From assembly GCA_025938055.1 (NCBI GenBank), contig JAICQC010000006.1, positions 1 to 34,428 on the forward strand: a DNA stretch of 34,428 nt, in the 5' to 3' direction. The translations under genes were made by a program, and so were the position numbers. Below the pieces are notes generated by a model that was given only the letters and a program-made list of their open reading frames with translations, was not told the DNA's origin and made no database searches. This document shows, in pieces, positions 1 through 7,139 of the stretch. Every line of letters starts with the position of its first letter. The stretch's first letter is position 1. This stretch comes from Anaerolineales bacterium (GTDB lineage Bacteria > Chloroflexota > Anaerolineae > Anaerolineales > Villigracilaceae).

Positions 1-347
1 GGCATTTGTCTGTGGATCCCGAGGGTGCATTGTGTGTCTGCGGCGGTCACGGCTGCGCAGGCGATTCTCTTGCCCTGAAGGCTCTGGCAGAAGTAGGGCG
101 CGTGCTCGGCATGGTCATGTCTGCCTGTACAGCCATCCTCAACCCATCGCGCTTCGTGGTGGGAGGCGGGCTTGGGCTGGCAGGGTTCGACCTCATCGTG
201 CCTGCTGCCCAGGCGGAGCTTCAGCGTCGGACCATCCCCGAGACCCGCCGCCTGCTGGATATCGTTCCCTCGCAGGTGGAGTCGCCAGCCATCGGCGCGG
301 CGTGCCTGGTCTGGTATGCTCGATCAGGCAACGCCATAAAGCGCTGA
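1..347 (+). CDS. ROK family protein, C-terminal part (5' end outside window)
   Basis: Only the last ~115 codons are present. The frame is open to the left edge, and the TTG at 6 lies in a conserved stretch, so it is not the true start. The segment contains a CxCGxxGC cysteine cluster (CVCGGHGC, about residues 10-17 after that TTG), the zinc-binding signature of ROK sugar kinases and repressors. A glycine-rich strand (FVVGGGLG) typical of the C-terminal half follows. ROK proteins phosphorylate sugars such as glucose, N-acetylglucosamine or N-acetylmannosamine, or act as repressors. The gene 54 nt downstream is nagA, which favours an amino-sugar kinase. Kinase and repressor cannot be separated because the N-terminus is missing. 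Confidence 0.85.
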   Translation, partial: HLSVDPEGALCVCGGHGCAGDSLALKALAEVGRVLGMVMSACTAILNPSRFVVGGGLGLAGFDLIVPAAQAELQRRTIPETRRLLDIVPSQVESPAIGAACLVWYARSGNAIKR

Positions 348-400
348 AGCCTGGCGAAGCGAATCTACATCTTTGGAGGAATTGTCAGGATGAGGACTGC

Positions 401-1576
401 ATGAACATTTCTACCCGGCGTTTGCTCATTCATAATGCGCTTTTGTTCACGCCGTATCAGCCGGGTCGGGTTGGCTGGCTGCTGGCAGAAGGTGGACGTA
501 TCCGTTTGATCGGCTTTGGCGAGGTTCCTCAATTCTCAGGCGCTGATTCCCTCCAGAAGTTCGACGCCCGCGGGCGGATGCTCCTGCCAGGCTTTATCGA
601 CCTGCACGTCCATGGGGCGATGGGTCACGAGCTGATGGATGCATCCCCTGCCGGGCTGGAGGAAATGGCACGCTTTTACGCCTCGCACGGCGTCACATCC
701 TTCCTCGCCACCACCTGGACGGCGGACCGTCGCTCGATCAACAGAGCACTCGAGCTGGTGGAAGAGATGCAGGGACCACTCCCCGGCGGGGCAACCCTGC
801 TTGGTGTGCACCTGGAGGGACCCTACCTCAACCCGCTCCGCTGCGGCGCACAGGATGCCCGCCTCATCCGCCGGGCGGACAAAGAAGAGGCGCTGGAGTT
901 CCTCGACACGGGCGTCATCCGTCTGCTTGCCCTGGCGCCCGAATACGACGAGAACCTCTGGCTGATCGACGAATGTGTGCGGCGCGGTATCACCGTCTCG
1001 GCGGCGCATACCACAGCCAGTTATGAACAGATGCAAAGGGCTGCCAAGCACGGTTTGACGCAGGCGACCCACACCTTCAACGCCATGCAGGGGCTGGGTC
1101 ACCGCGAACCGGGGACAGTGGGAGCCGCCCTTACGCTTCCGCAGATCTCCTGTGAGCTGATCGCCGATAACATCCATGTCCATCCTGCTGTGCAGAAGAT
1201 CCTGGTGGAGGTGAAAACACCCTCCGGTGTCATCCTCATCACCGATGCGATCCGCGCCGCAGGCTTGCCCGAGGGAGAGTACCGGCTCGACGAGCGGACC
1301 GTGAACATTCGGGATGGCGCGGTGCGTCTGCCAGACGGCACGCTGGCAGGCTCCATCCTGACGATGGAACGCGCCTTGCAAAACCTGTGTTCCGCTACCG
1401 GGCGTCCCCTTGCCGATTTGTGGATGACCTCCAGCCTGAACGCCGCCCGAGCCATCGGCATCTCCTCCCACAAGGGCAGCCTGGAAGCCGGCAAGGATGC
1501 AGACCTCGTCCTGCTCGACGAATACTTCCAGGTACATTTAACGGTTGCTCAGGGAGAGATTGTATTTGGAGGATAA
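401..1576 (+). CDS. nagA: N-acetylglucosamine-6-phosphate deacetylase
   Basis: This 391-residue protein should hydrolyse GlcNAc-6-phosphate to glucosamine-6-phosphate and acetate in amino-sugar catabolism or cell-wall recycling. Amidohydrolase features appear in order: the metal-binding HxH in GFIDLHVHGAMGHE, the GVHLEGPYL block with its Glu ligand, the AAHT histidine, the THTFNAMQGLGHREPG block, and LITDAIRAAG with the catalytic Asp. Length is normal for the family. The frame stays open upstream, but ATG 401 begins the conserved N-terminal strand, has TGAGGA just before it, and avoids overlap with the ROK gene. The upstream ROK gene ends 53 nt away on the same strand, suggesting one GlcNAc-use operon. 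Confidence 0.93.
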   Translation: MNISTRRLLIHNALLFTPYQPGRVGWLLAEGGRIRLIGFGEVPQFSGADSLQKFDARGRMLLPGFIDLHVHGAMGHELMDASPAGLEEMARFYASHGVTSFLATTWTADRRSINRALELVEEMQGPLPGGATLLGVHLEGPYLNPLRCGAQDARLIRRADKEEALEFLDTGVIRLLALAPEYDENLWLIDECVRRGITVSAAHTTASYEQMQRAAKHGLTQATHTFNAMQGLGHREPGTVGAALTLPQISCELIADNIHVHPAVQKILVEVKTPSGVILITDAIRAAGLPEGEYRLDERTVNIRDGAVRLPDGTLAGSILTMERALQNLCSATGRPLADLWMTSSLNAARAIGISSHKGSLEAGKDADLVLLDEYFQVHLTVAQGEIVFGG

Positions 1577-1584
1577 CCCTGTGC

Positions 1585-1615
1585 CTCAGACAGCACCCTG
1601 GCGCAGGCTGTTGAG
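1585..1615. terminator. Possible bidirectional terminator between convergent genes
   Basis: Imperfect hairpin CTCA(G)ACAGC / GCTGTTGAG with a 12-nt loop, lying between the stops of nagA and the convergent unknown gene. It has no clear T-tract on either side, so intrinsic termination is uncertain. Confidence 0.3.
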
Positions 1616-1641
1616 TCTACAGAACAAGTACGTCTGCTCGT

Positions 1642-2334
1642 TTACTCTTTGATGCCAAGTGCCTTAAGCAGCCTGTCATCCTTCGCAAAGATCACCCTGT
1701 TCTTCTTCTTCGAATAATCCAGACCTGTTTCCCCTGCCAGCCCCTCGGCAAGCTCGTACACATCGCCTTCGTATTTATCGAGCGGGGTGGAGATCATCAC
1801 CGCTTCCGGGTCTATGTGAATCCCCAACCGCGACTGGAGCTTGGCGAAGCCTGTGGAACCATCGAAGATCGGGAACCCCTGATAGAACCCCAGCAGCCTG
1901 GAAGGCTGCATCATGCGTGCCAACAGTTCTTCCGGCAGGGGGAGCGTCTGGTCGTTCGAAGCAAGGAACTCCACAGCTTCACGGATGACCGGCTCACGCT
2001 CGGCGTAGTCCAGTTCATCGGTCGAAAACCTGTTGTAGTACGCCGCCAGTTTCGAGGGCTTCCAGTAAAAGGTGATGTCGTTCTGCGACTCGACGACCTG
2101 CCTCTCATCGAAGTAGCGACTATAGGGAAGACTAAGCGCCCGCAGCCCCGGGATCAATGTGCTGGTATTCGTGGACATCTGCAGCTCAGCCTCATCCGCC
2201 TGTAATCCCTTGGTCTGGTCGTAGATCAGGGCACCATCCCTGCCGGATACATACTCTGTCCCTTGAATCTTCAACCCGTGCAGTTCAGAATCAAAGACCA
2301 GGCGTTTGGAACCTCGTTCAATTTCAAATCGCAT
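1642..2334 (-). CDS. Conserved-looking protein of unknown function
   Basis: I do not recognise this ~230-residue protein. It appears soluble, with no membrane segment or signal peptide. It is mixed alpha/beta, begins with MRFEIERGSKRLVFDSE, and has a charged C-terminus ending KALGIKE. No catalytic motif stands out. ATG 2334 is chosen because the fold seems to start there. A TTG at 2367 has a better upstream purine-rich site (GAGGGCAAGG) and would add 11 residues. The gene is a single unit, convergent with nagA and divergent from the sigma factor. Confidence 0.6.
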   Translation of the reverse strand: MRFEIERGSKRLVFDSELHGLKIQGTEYVSGRDGALIYDQTKGLQADEAELQMSTNTSTLIPGLRALSLPYSRYFDERQVVESQNDITFYWKPSKLAAYYNRFSTDELDYAEREPVIREAVEFLASNDQTLPLPEELLARMMQPSRLLGFYQGFPIFDGSTGFAKLQSRLGIHIDPEAVMISTPLDKYEGDVYELAEGLAGETGLDYSKKKNRVIFAKDDRLLKALGIKE

Positions 2335-2401
2335 ACCGCATTCTACCAGGAGAGTAGAGACGAGCAAAAAGTGCCTTGCCCTCGAGTGAAAGTGCCTGAC
2401 T

Positions 2402-2415
2402 GAATACCTGTATTC
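2402..2415. promoter_or_regulatory. Short palindrome upstream of the sigma-factor promoter
   Basis: GAATACCTGTATTC is an inverted repeat with 6-bp arms and a 2-nt centre, 28 nt upstream of the predicted -35 box. Its size and place suit an operator, but one occurrence is weak evidence. Confidence 0.25.
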
Positions 2416-2442
2416 CAGCGGAGAAACAGTACAAACGCCTAT

Positions 2443-2470
2443 TTGGTCTGTATCTGATAACTGCTATACT
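2443..2470 (+). promoter_or_regulatory. Housekeeping-type promoter for the ECF sigma factor
   Basis: TTGGTC at 2443-2448, a 16-bp spacer and TATACT at 2465-2470, with the extended -10 element TGC just before it. Transcription would start near 2477, giving a ~95-nt 5' UTR. Confidence 0.55.
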
Positions 2471-2573
2471 TTTTCTGTTTACAAATGAATATGCGCTCAG
2501 GGAAGGTTAAGCTCCGTATCAAATGGATGCATATTTCGTTTCTATTTTAGACTGCTGTTTTTCTTTCGTTCTT

Positions 2574-3170
2574 ATGGAGACTGATAATACACTTTTGCGT
2601 GCTGCGAGAAGGATGAACGAAGAGGCGCTGGTGAAGATCTTTGATCTTTACTCCTCCGCCCTGTTCCGCTATTCGCTGCGCTTGTGCGGTGATCCCGTTA
2701 TGGCAGATCATATCGTGGGGGATGTGTTTGCAAAGCTTTTGGAACAGCTATCCTCAGGGAATGGACCAACCTCCAACCTGCGTTCCTACCTGTATGAAAC
2801 TGCCTATCACCGTATCATTGATGAAACGCGTTATGCAAGACGCAGGGTGCCGCTCGAAGTGGCTGATTCGCTGCGGCAGGATGTTCATTCTGTATTCCTG
2901 CGGGTGGAAGACCAGATCCTGTTTAAGGAGATCCTGCATGTGCTGCAGAATGAGTTAACCGACGATCAACGGCATGTGATCGTCCTGCGTTTTCTGGAAG
3001 ACTTCAGCCTGCGCGAGACTGCTGCCGTCATGGGGAAAACTGTCGATCATGTCAAGGTCATTCAGAGCCGCGCCCTTGCGGCGCTTCGGAAATCTTTGGA
3101 GTATCGGGAGATCAGGAAGACCATGTCCGCTCCGAGGATCAGGGATTTATCCAGGGTTCTATCGGCTTAA
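2574..3170 (+). CDS. ECF-type RNA polymerase sigma factor
   Basis: This 198-residue protein has the two-domain layout of extracytoplasmic-function sigma factors. Region 2 covers roughly residues 12-80: FDLYSSALFRYSLRLCGDPVMADHIV, then the promoter-melting and recognition stretch NLRSYLYETAYHRIIDETR. Region 4 covers about 120-175: LTDDQRHVIVLRFLEDFSLRETAAVMGKT, then the helix-turn-helix ending in VIQSRALAALRKSL. No region 1 or 3 is visible. ATG 2574 is preferred to the open frame from 2523, because the extra 17 residues are hydrophobic and unlike the family. No anti-sigma factor is adjacent, so how it is held inactive is not evident. Confidence 0.85.
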   Translation: METDNTLLRAARRMNEEALVKIFDLYSSALFRYSLRLCGDPVMADHIVGDVFAKLLEQLSSGNGPTSNLRSYLYETAYHRIIDETRYARRRVPLEVADSLRQDVHSVFLRVEDQILFKEILHVLQNELTDDQRHVIVLRFLEDFSLRETAAVMGKTVDHVKVIQSRALAALRKSLEYREIRKTMSAPRIRDLSRVLSA

Positions 3171-3205
3171 TGCGTTCACTAGAAATTCCTACATAAAATA
3201 CAAAT

Positions 3206-3230
3206 GAAAAGACCACCTCACGGGTGGTCT
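3206..3230 (-). terminator. Intrinsic terminator of tRNA-Met
   Basis: Perfect 8-bp stem AGACCACC / GGTGGTCT with a 5-nt loop, immediately 3' of the tRNA on the minus strand, followed by TTTTCATTTG. Confidence 0.7.
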
Positions 3231-3234
3231 AGTG

Positions 3235-3306
3235 TGCCGAGGGCGAGATTCGGACTCGCGACCAAGGGCTTATGAGTCCCCTGCTCTACCACTGAGCTAC
3301 CTCGGC
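3235..3306 (-). tRNA. tRNA-Met (anticodon CAT)
   Basis: The minus strand folds into a full cloverleaf: acceptor GCCGAGG/CCTCGGC, D arm GCTC-AGTGGTA-GAGC, anticodon loop CTCATAA, and T arm GCGAG-TCCGAAT-CTCGC with A as discriminator. The ACTCATAA loop context resembles elongator tRNA-Met. A lysidine-modified tRNA-Ile2 is the alternative. The 31-39 pair is mismatched (A-G). CCA is not encoded. Confidence 0.93.
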
Positions 3307-3335
3307 GTGGTGGCACGATTTGCTATGAATTGCCA

Positions 3336-3368
3336 CACCTGCCCTGGCCCCGCCCGCCAGGGCAGGTG
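3336..3368. repeat. Perfect 13-bp GC-rich inverted repeat
   Basis: CACCTGCCCTGGC and its exact complement flank a 7-nt centre. There is no T-tract, so it is not a simple terminator. It shares the core CCTGCCC/GGGCAGG with the palindrome at 23903-23942, suggesting a dispersed palindromic repeat family. Confidence 0.7.
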
Positions 3369-3453
3369 CGCGCGCAGTGCAGATGAGCAAATCAAAAATC
3401 AGCCGGAGCGCCGAATATATTACTATGGGAGGATGGGTTTGTCAAATGAGTTG

Positions 3454-3506
3454 TGCAACCTTGCGCAGGTTGCAAAGAGTGTACTCATCTGAACCTTCGC
3501 AAGGTT
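3454..3506. repeat. Two adjacent small palindromes upstream of the receiver-GGDEF gene
   Basis: TGCAACCT-TGCGC-AGGTTGCA (3454-3474) and AACCTT-CGC-AAGGTT (3492-3506) share the ACCTT/AAGGT theme. A related palindrome AGCCTT-GCG-AAGGCT occurs at 5600-5614. They may be operators or copies of a dispersed repeat. The recurrence beside an unrelated gene favours the latter. Confidence 0.5.
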
Positions 3507-3533
3507 ATAATGAAGCCAGGAGGCTGCTTCATC

Positions 3534-4445
3534 ATGAAGGTCCTTGTCCTCAGCAAAGATTTGACAGAACGTGCTGTCATCCAGCAGGTACTGCAGCACA
3601 ACGATCATGAGATTGTGTCGGCGGAGAATAGCCAGGCTGCCATGCAACTCCTGCAGGAGGGGGATGTCCGCTTTGTGATCGCGGACCGCGTCACTACCGA
3701 CAGCGATGAGAAACAATTCATCAAAAGCATCCGCGACGCAAAACCACCCTACTATATTTATATTCTGCTGCTCACCGCCAAAGTCCAGGAAGACGACATC
3801 AACGAGCCGGACAGCGGAGCAGACGATTACCTGCAAAAGCCGATCGTACCCATCGAGCTCAAGTCGCGCGTGCAGATCGGGGAACGAATCCTGAAACTGG
3901 GCGACAGCCTGATCGAGGCAAAGGATACCCTGCAGCGGGTCGCCATGTATGATACGCTGACCGGCACGCTCAACCAGAAAGCGCAGCTGAGCTTCTCGGC
4001 AGGGGAGCTCGAACGTGCCCGGCGCGGGCAGGCTCCATTCAGCCTGATCGCCGTGGACATCGACGACTTCAAGTCCGTTAACGACAAGTATGGGGAGAAT
4101 GTCGGCAATGACGTTTTGAACGTGATTGCACAGGCGATCCGTGAGAAGAGCCGTCCCTATGATGGGGTGGGACGCTATGAAGCCGATATGTTCCTGATCA
4201 CGCTTCCGGGCGTGATCGGTCAGGATGCCGAAAAGATCGCAGACCGCATCCTCAAAGGCATCCTCAATACAAATATCACACTGCTGGACGGAAGGGAAGT
4301 GAAGATCGGGGTCAGCGCGGGGATCGTCTCTACCACACGCATCACGGCAGCCACCGAGGTCGCTGCGCTGATCGAACAGGCGCAGGAAGCCGTAGCGCAC
4401 GCCAAACGCGAAGGGGGAAACCAATTGCACGTGGTGTTTGTGTAA
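3534..4445 (+). CDS. Response regulator with a degenerate GGDEF domain
   Basis: This 303-residue protein has an N-terminal receiver domain (~1-120) with phospho-acceptor Asp51 (VIADR), Thr81 and Lys102 (QKP). A GGDEF-fold domain (~135-303) follows, beginning YDTLTGTLNQKAQL and containing VDIDDFKSVNDKYG. The signature loop reads GRYEADMF instead of GRYGGDEF. Both glycines and the catalytic Glu are replaced, so diguanylate cyclase activity is unlikely. It may instead bind nucleotide or a partner. The start at 3534 has AGGAGG 10 nt upstream. No histidine kinase is adjacent, so this is an orphan regulator. Confidence 0.87.
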   Translation: MKVLVLSKDLTERAVIQQVLQHNDHEIVSAENSQAAMQLLQEGDVRFVIADRVTTDSDEKQFIKSIRDAKPPYYIYILLLTAKVQEDDINEPDSGADDYLQKPIVPIELKSRVQIGERILKLGDSLIEAKDTLQRVAMYDTLTGTLNQKAQLSFSAGELERARRGQAPFSLIAVDIDDFKSVNDKYGENVGNDVLNVIAQAIREKSRPYDGVGRYEADMFLITLPGVIGQDAEKIADRILKGILNTNITLLDGREVKIGVSAGIVSTTRITAATEVAALIEQAQEAVAHAKREGGNQLHVVFV

Positions 4446-4562
4446 ATCATTTGTAGGTCTGGCTTGCTGCGGAGCGTCCTGACGAGGACAGCCTGACAGT
4501 TATTGAATTTGGCGCGTTGCCCTCTCGGGGAGTTACGCAAAGACCCGCACTACCAGAGTTAT

Positions 4563-4877
4563 TTATAAAAAGAATTGCAGCAGAAACAGAGCCAGCATCC
4601 CGGCGATGATGGTGATCAGTGTATTCCTGCTCAGCCATGCCACAAGGATGGCAACCAGCCCTGCCAGCAGGCGGGTGTTCTCCAGCGACAGGTTCCACAC
4701 CCCATCGTGCATGAACAGTTCCGGGAAGACCAGCGCCGAGAGCACCGCCGGCGGGACGTAGTGCAGCGCCCTGCGCATCGTCTCCGGGACCTCGAACCTC
4801 CCGAATAGATAGATGAGCGAGAAGCGCATCCCGAACGTGATCAGCCCGCCGAGCAGCATCACCAGCCAGATATTCAT
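4563..4877 (-). CDS. azlD: AzlD family branched-chain amino acid transport subunit
   Basis: Small 104-residue membrane protein with about three to four hydrophobic segments. It has the family pattern (PETMRRALHYVPPAVLSALVFPELF, then a C-terminal hydrophobic helix). AzlD works with AzlC in the plasma membrane to export branched-chain amino acids or analogues. ATG 4877 overlaps the azlC stop by 4 bp (ATGA), implying coupled translation. The frame is open further upstream, but that extension lies inside azlC. Confidence 0.88.
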   Translation of the reverse strand: MNIWLVMLLGGLITFGMRFSLIYLFGRFEVPETMRRALHYVPPAVLSALVFPELFMHDGVWNLSLENTRLLAGLVAILVAWLSRNTLITIIAGMLALFLLQFFL

Positions 4878-5575
4878 TGCGCCCCCTCTCGGGGTTTGCT
4901 CCCCTCCAGAACGGTGCCAACGAGTATTCCTACCAGCGCAGCCAGGATCAGCCCCAGTCTGTACGGCAGCGAAGAGACAACCAGCGCGACCACTCCTGCC
5001 GAGAGAGCCGCGGCGATCGCGGGACGGTCCTTCAGGACCGGTACGAGCATCGCAATGAAGGTGAGCGGCAGGGCAAACTCCAGCGACCAGGACTCCGGGA
5101 TGGCAGCGCCGAGGAAGATTCCCAACGCTGTGCTGAGCTGCCAGTTCACCCACAGCGCCGCTCCCGCGCCCAGCCAGAACCAGTGAGCACGCGGGGTGAT
5201 ACCCTCCTTCTCATAATGGAGGATGGTCGGGGCATAGGCTTCATCGGTAAGGAGATAGCTCAGGAGCACTTTCCAGCGCGCGGGCAGCGAAGCGATATAG
5301 GGAGCGAGGGAGGCGGAGTACAGCATGTGCCGCAGGTTGACGACTGCGATGGTCAGCACGATCACGAAGCCCGGCGCCGATTCATGTACAAGCTGCGTAG
5401 TGATAAACTGTGCCGACCCGGCGAAAACGATCGAGGACATCATCTGCGCCGCGGCATCAGAGAGCCCTGCATTGAGCGCCAGCGCGCCGTAGATCATGCC
5501 AAAGGGAAAGACACCGATCAGGAGCGGGATCTCAGATCGCACGCCCGCCCAGAAGTGTTTGCTTTGTTCGCTCAT
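4874..5575 (-). CDS. azlC: AzlC family branched-chain amino acid exporter
   Basis: 233 residues, five to six hydrophobic segments, with the family hallmark near the N-terminus (PLLIGVFPFGMIYGALAL, then SSIVFAGSAQFI) and VVNLRHMLYSASLAPY. Length fits AzlC. It forms a two-gene operon with azlD, overlapping it by 4 bp. Substrate specificity cannot be read from sequence. Known members export branched-chain amino acids or toxic analogues. Confidence 0.9.
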   Translation of the reverse strand: MSEQSKHFWAGVRSEIPLLIGVFPFGMIYGALALNAGLSDAAAQMMSSIVFAGSAQFITTQLVHESAPGFVIVLTIAVVNLRHMLYSASLAPYIASLPARWKVLLSYLLTDEAYAPTILHYEKEGITPRAHWFWLGAGAALWVNWQLSTALGIFLGAAIPESWSLEFALPLTFIAMLVPVLKDRPAIAAALSAGVVALVVSSLPYRLGLILAALVGILVGTVLEGSKPREGAQ

Positions 5576-5599
5576 AATCTCCTGAATGTTGCGCGTAAT

Positions 5600-5653
5600 A
5601 GCCTTGCGAAGGCTGCCCTGAAAGGGCGCTCACCTCGATTTGCTTGGCAAATC
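5600..5653. repeat. Cluster of three short hairpins in an intergenic region
   Basis: AGCCTT-GCG-AAGGCT (5600-5614), GCCCT-GAA-AGGGC (5615-5627) and GATTTGC-TTG-GCAAATC (5637-5653) fill most of the 132-nt gap between the amine oxidase and azlC. The first matches the palindrome at 3492-3506. It looks like a composite palindromic repeat. No T-tract was seen. Confidence 0.55.
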
Positions 5654-5707
5654 GTGCGCACAGGCGCAAATATCGCAAGGCTCATTAATAAACTACTATG
5701 TAGAGGA

Positions 5708-7060
5708 TTAACCCGCGTTCGCCACCATCGTTGCCGCGGCGCGCTGACCGCTTTCCACCGCGCCCTCCATAAAACCCTGGATGGCGGTTGCATGTTCCCC
5801 AGCAAAGAAAAGATGACCCGCAGGTTCGAAGAGCGTTTTCCAATGCGCGGTCACTTCGCCGGGAGCCAGTGCTGCATAGGAGCCGCGCGTGTACGGCTCG
5901 TTGGGCCAGGCAATTGTTGCGGTGTATTCGATCAGGTCAGACGAACCGGGGAACAGTCGTTCGATCTCTCCCACGGCACACCGGATGCGCTCGTTATCGG
6001 ACAGTGCAGCGAGCTTTGCACCCGGGTTCCCTCCCGTATAAACGGTGAGAATGCCATGTTCGTTTTCCAAGTGGTTCGTCGCGTGCCAGACGTACCCAAT
6101 GGGCGCATCGGTGACGAGCCGACCATTCCAGCCGCGTTCCTCCCAAAAGCGTTTGCGGTATTCGATCAGCACCTTGGTCACCGCGCCATAAGATAATTCG
6201 TCCACCATCCTGCGATGTGGCTCCGGGAGCGGCGGGTTGAACTCGATCAGGCGCGCCGTGGTCAATGGGATCGCCAAAATAGCGAATGCGGAGGAAACCG
6301 TCTGATGCGAATCTCCCTGCCGGTATGTGACCGCCACTTCATCCGGGAGGAGTTTCACAGATATCACGGGAGCGTTCAGGCGCACGTCGGGCAGGTTGCC
6401 TGCCAGCGTCTGGGGAATCAGGTCGTTGCCGCCGATCACACGGTAATTGACGGCGCGTTCGAGCGTGCTGTAATACATGGCGGAGTTTCGCGCCAGGTCG
6501 AGCAGGGAATGGCGCTCAGGCTCGCACGTGTATTCCGCGCGGATGTGCTGGATAAAATCCTGTTTGGCGAGTGGATGCGCATCGAGCGACTCAATCCATT
6601 CCGCCGTGGATTGCCGGTCGAGCCGCTCCGCTTCGGGCGCTAGCTGAGGCTGATGCGGGTCCGGGACGTATTTGCCCAGTTGCGCCAGCGCCAGCCAGAT
6701 CTTTTCGACTTCGTCATGCAGGTTGGCGCCCCAGATCTCCGCCTTCAAGATAGGACCGGCTTTGCCGACGAAGGACGCCCAATCTCCCTGCTGTCCCTGC
6801 CAGCTCCCCACGCATCCGAGCTTCAAACCGAACTGTTCTGCATATGCCAGCATGCGTTTGTGGTTCTCTTCGATGAATTCACCGCCGCCCTCGGCAACCA
6901 ACCCGTTCGAGAAGGCACGCAGGCTGTAGACGCGTCCACCGACACGGTCCCGCGCTTCGAGCACCGTCACCTGCCAGCCAGCGCGCTGAAGATCGTACGC
7001 GGCAGAAAGTCCAGCAAGCCCCGCGCCGATCACTGTCACTGTTCGATTGTTTGAATCCAT
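5708..7060 (-). CDS. FAD-dependent amine oxidase (flavin monoamine oxidase family)
   Basis: 450-residue flavoprotein. The Rossmann FAD-binding motif VTVIGAGLAGLSAAYDL is at the N-terminus, followed by LEARDRVGGRV, a central substrate domain, and the C-terminal FAD motif FFAGEHATAIQGFMEGAVESGQRAA. These are hallmarks of the monoamine oxidase/polyamine oxidase/L-amino acid oxidase group, which oxidises amines and makes H2O2. The substrate cannot be assigned. No signal peptide is seen, so it is probably cytoplasmic. ATG 7060 starts just before the Rossmann motif and has GGGAG upstream. An open extension to 7129 is ignored. It lies 79 nt behind the Grx-TrxR gene on the same strand, and a peroxide link between the two is possible. 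Confidence 0.88.
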   Translation of the reverse strand: MDSNNRTVTVIGAGLAGLSAAYDLQRAGWQVTVLEARDRVGGRVYSLRAFSNGLVAEGGGEFIEENHKRMLAYAEQFGLKLGCVGSWQGQQGDWASFVGKAGPILKAEIWGANLHDEVEKIWLALAQLGKYVPDPHQPQLAPEAERLDRQSTAEWIESLDAHPLAKQDFIQHIRAEYTCEPERHSLLDLARNSAMYYSTLERAVNYRVIGGNDLIPQTLAGNLPDVRLNAPVISVKLLPDEVAVTYRQGDSHQTVSSAFAILAIPLTTARLIEFNPPLPEPHRRMVDELSYGAVTKVLIEYRKRFWEERGWNGRLVTDAPIGYVWHATNHLENEHGILTVYTGGNPGAKLAALSDNERIRCAVGEIERLFPGSSDLIEYTATIAWPNEPYTRGSYAALAPGEVTAHWKTLFEPAGHLFFAGEHATAIQGFMEGAVESGQRAAATMVANAG

Positions 7061-7117
7061 AAACGGTGATGGCTCCCAATGATGTAGCTGTAGATGCTTA
7101 TTGATACCATAAGTAAT

Positions 7118-7136
7118 GGCGGGTTGCAAACCCGCC
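7118..7136. repeat. Perfect 8-bp hairpin GGCGGGTT-GCA-AACCCGCC
   Basis: Located in the 79-nt gap between the Grx-TrxR and amine oxidase genes. No convincing T-tract follows, so it is more like a dispersed palindromic repeat or an mRNA-stabilising hairpin than a terminator. Confidence 0.5.
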
Positions 7137-7139
7137 CTG

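Noticed and set aside
536..1537. Minus-strand open frame of 333 codons opposite nagA
   Set aside because: Antisense shadow; nagA motifs on the plus strand are unambiguous.
3506..3511. TATAAT directly upstream of the receiver-GGDEF gene
   Set aside because: A start from it would fall on or after the Shine-Dalgarno sequence and no -35 was found, so it is probably a chance match within the palindrome edge.
3423..4430. Minus-strand open frame opposite the receiver-GGDEF gene
   Set aside because: Its translation resembles no family, while the plus strand has a receiver and a GGDEF fold with a good ribosome site.
4877..6196. Long plus-strand open frame of 439 codons
   Set aside because: It lies opposite azlC and the amine oxidase, both well supported, and its translation is Arg/Gln-rich low-quality sequence typical of an antisense shadow.
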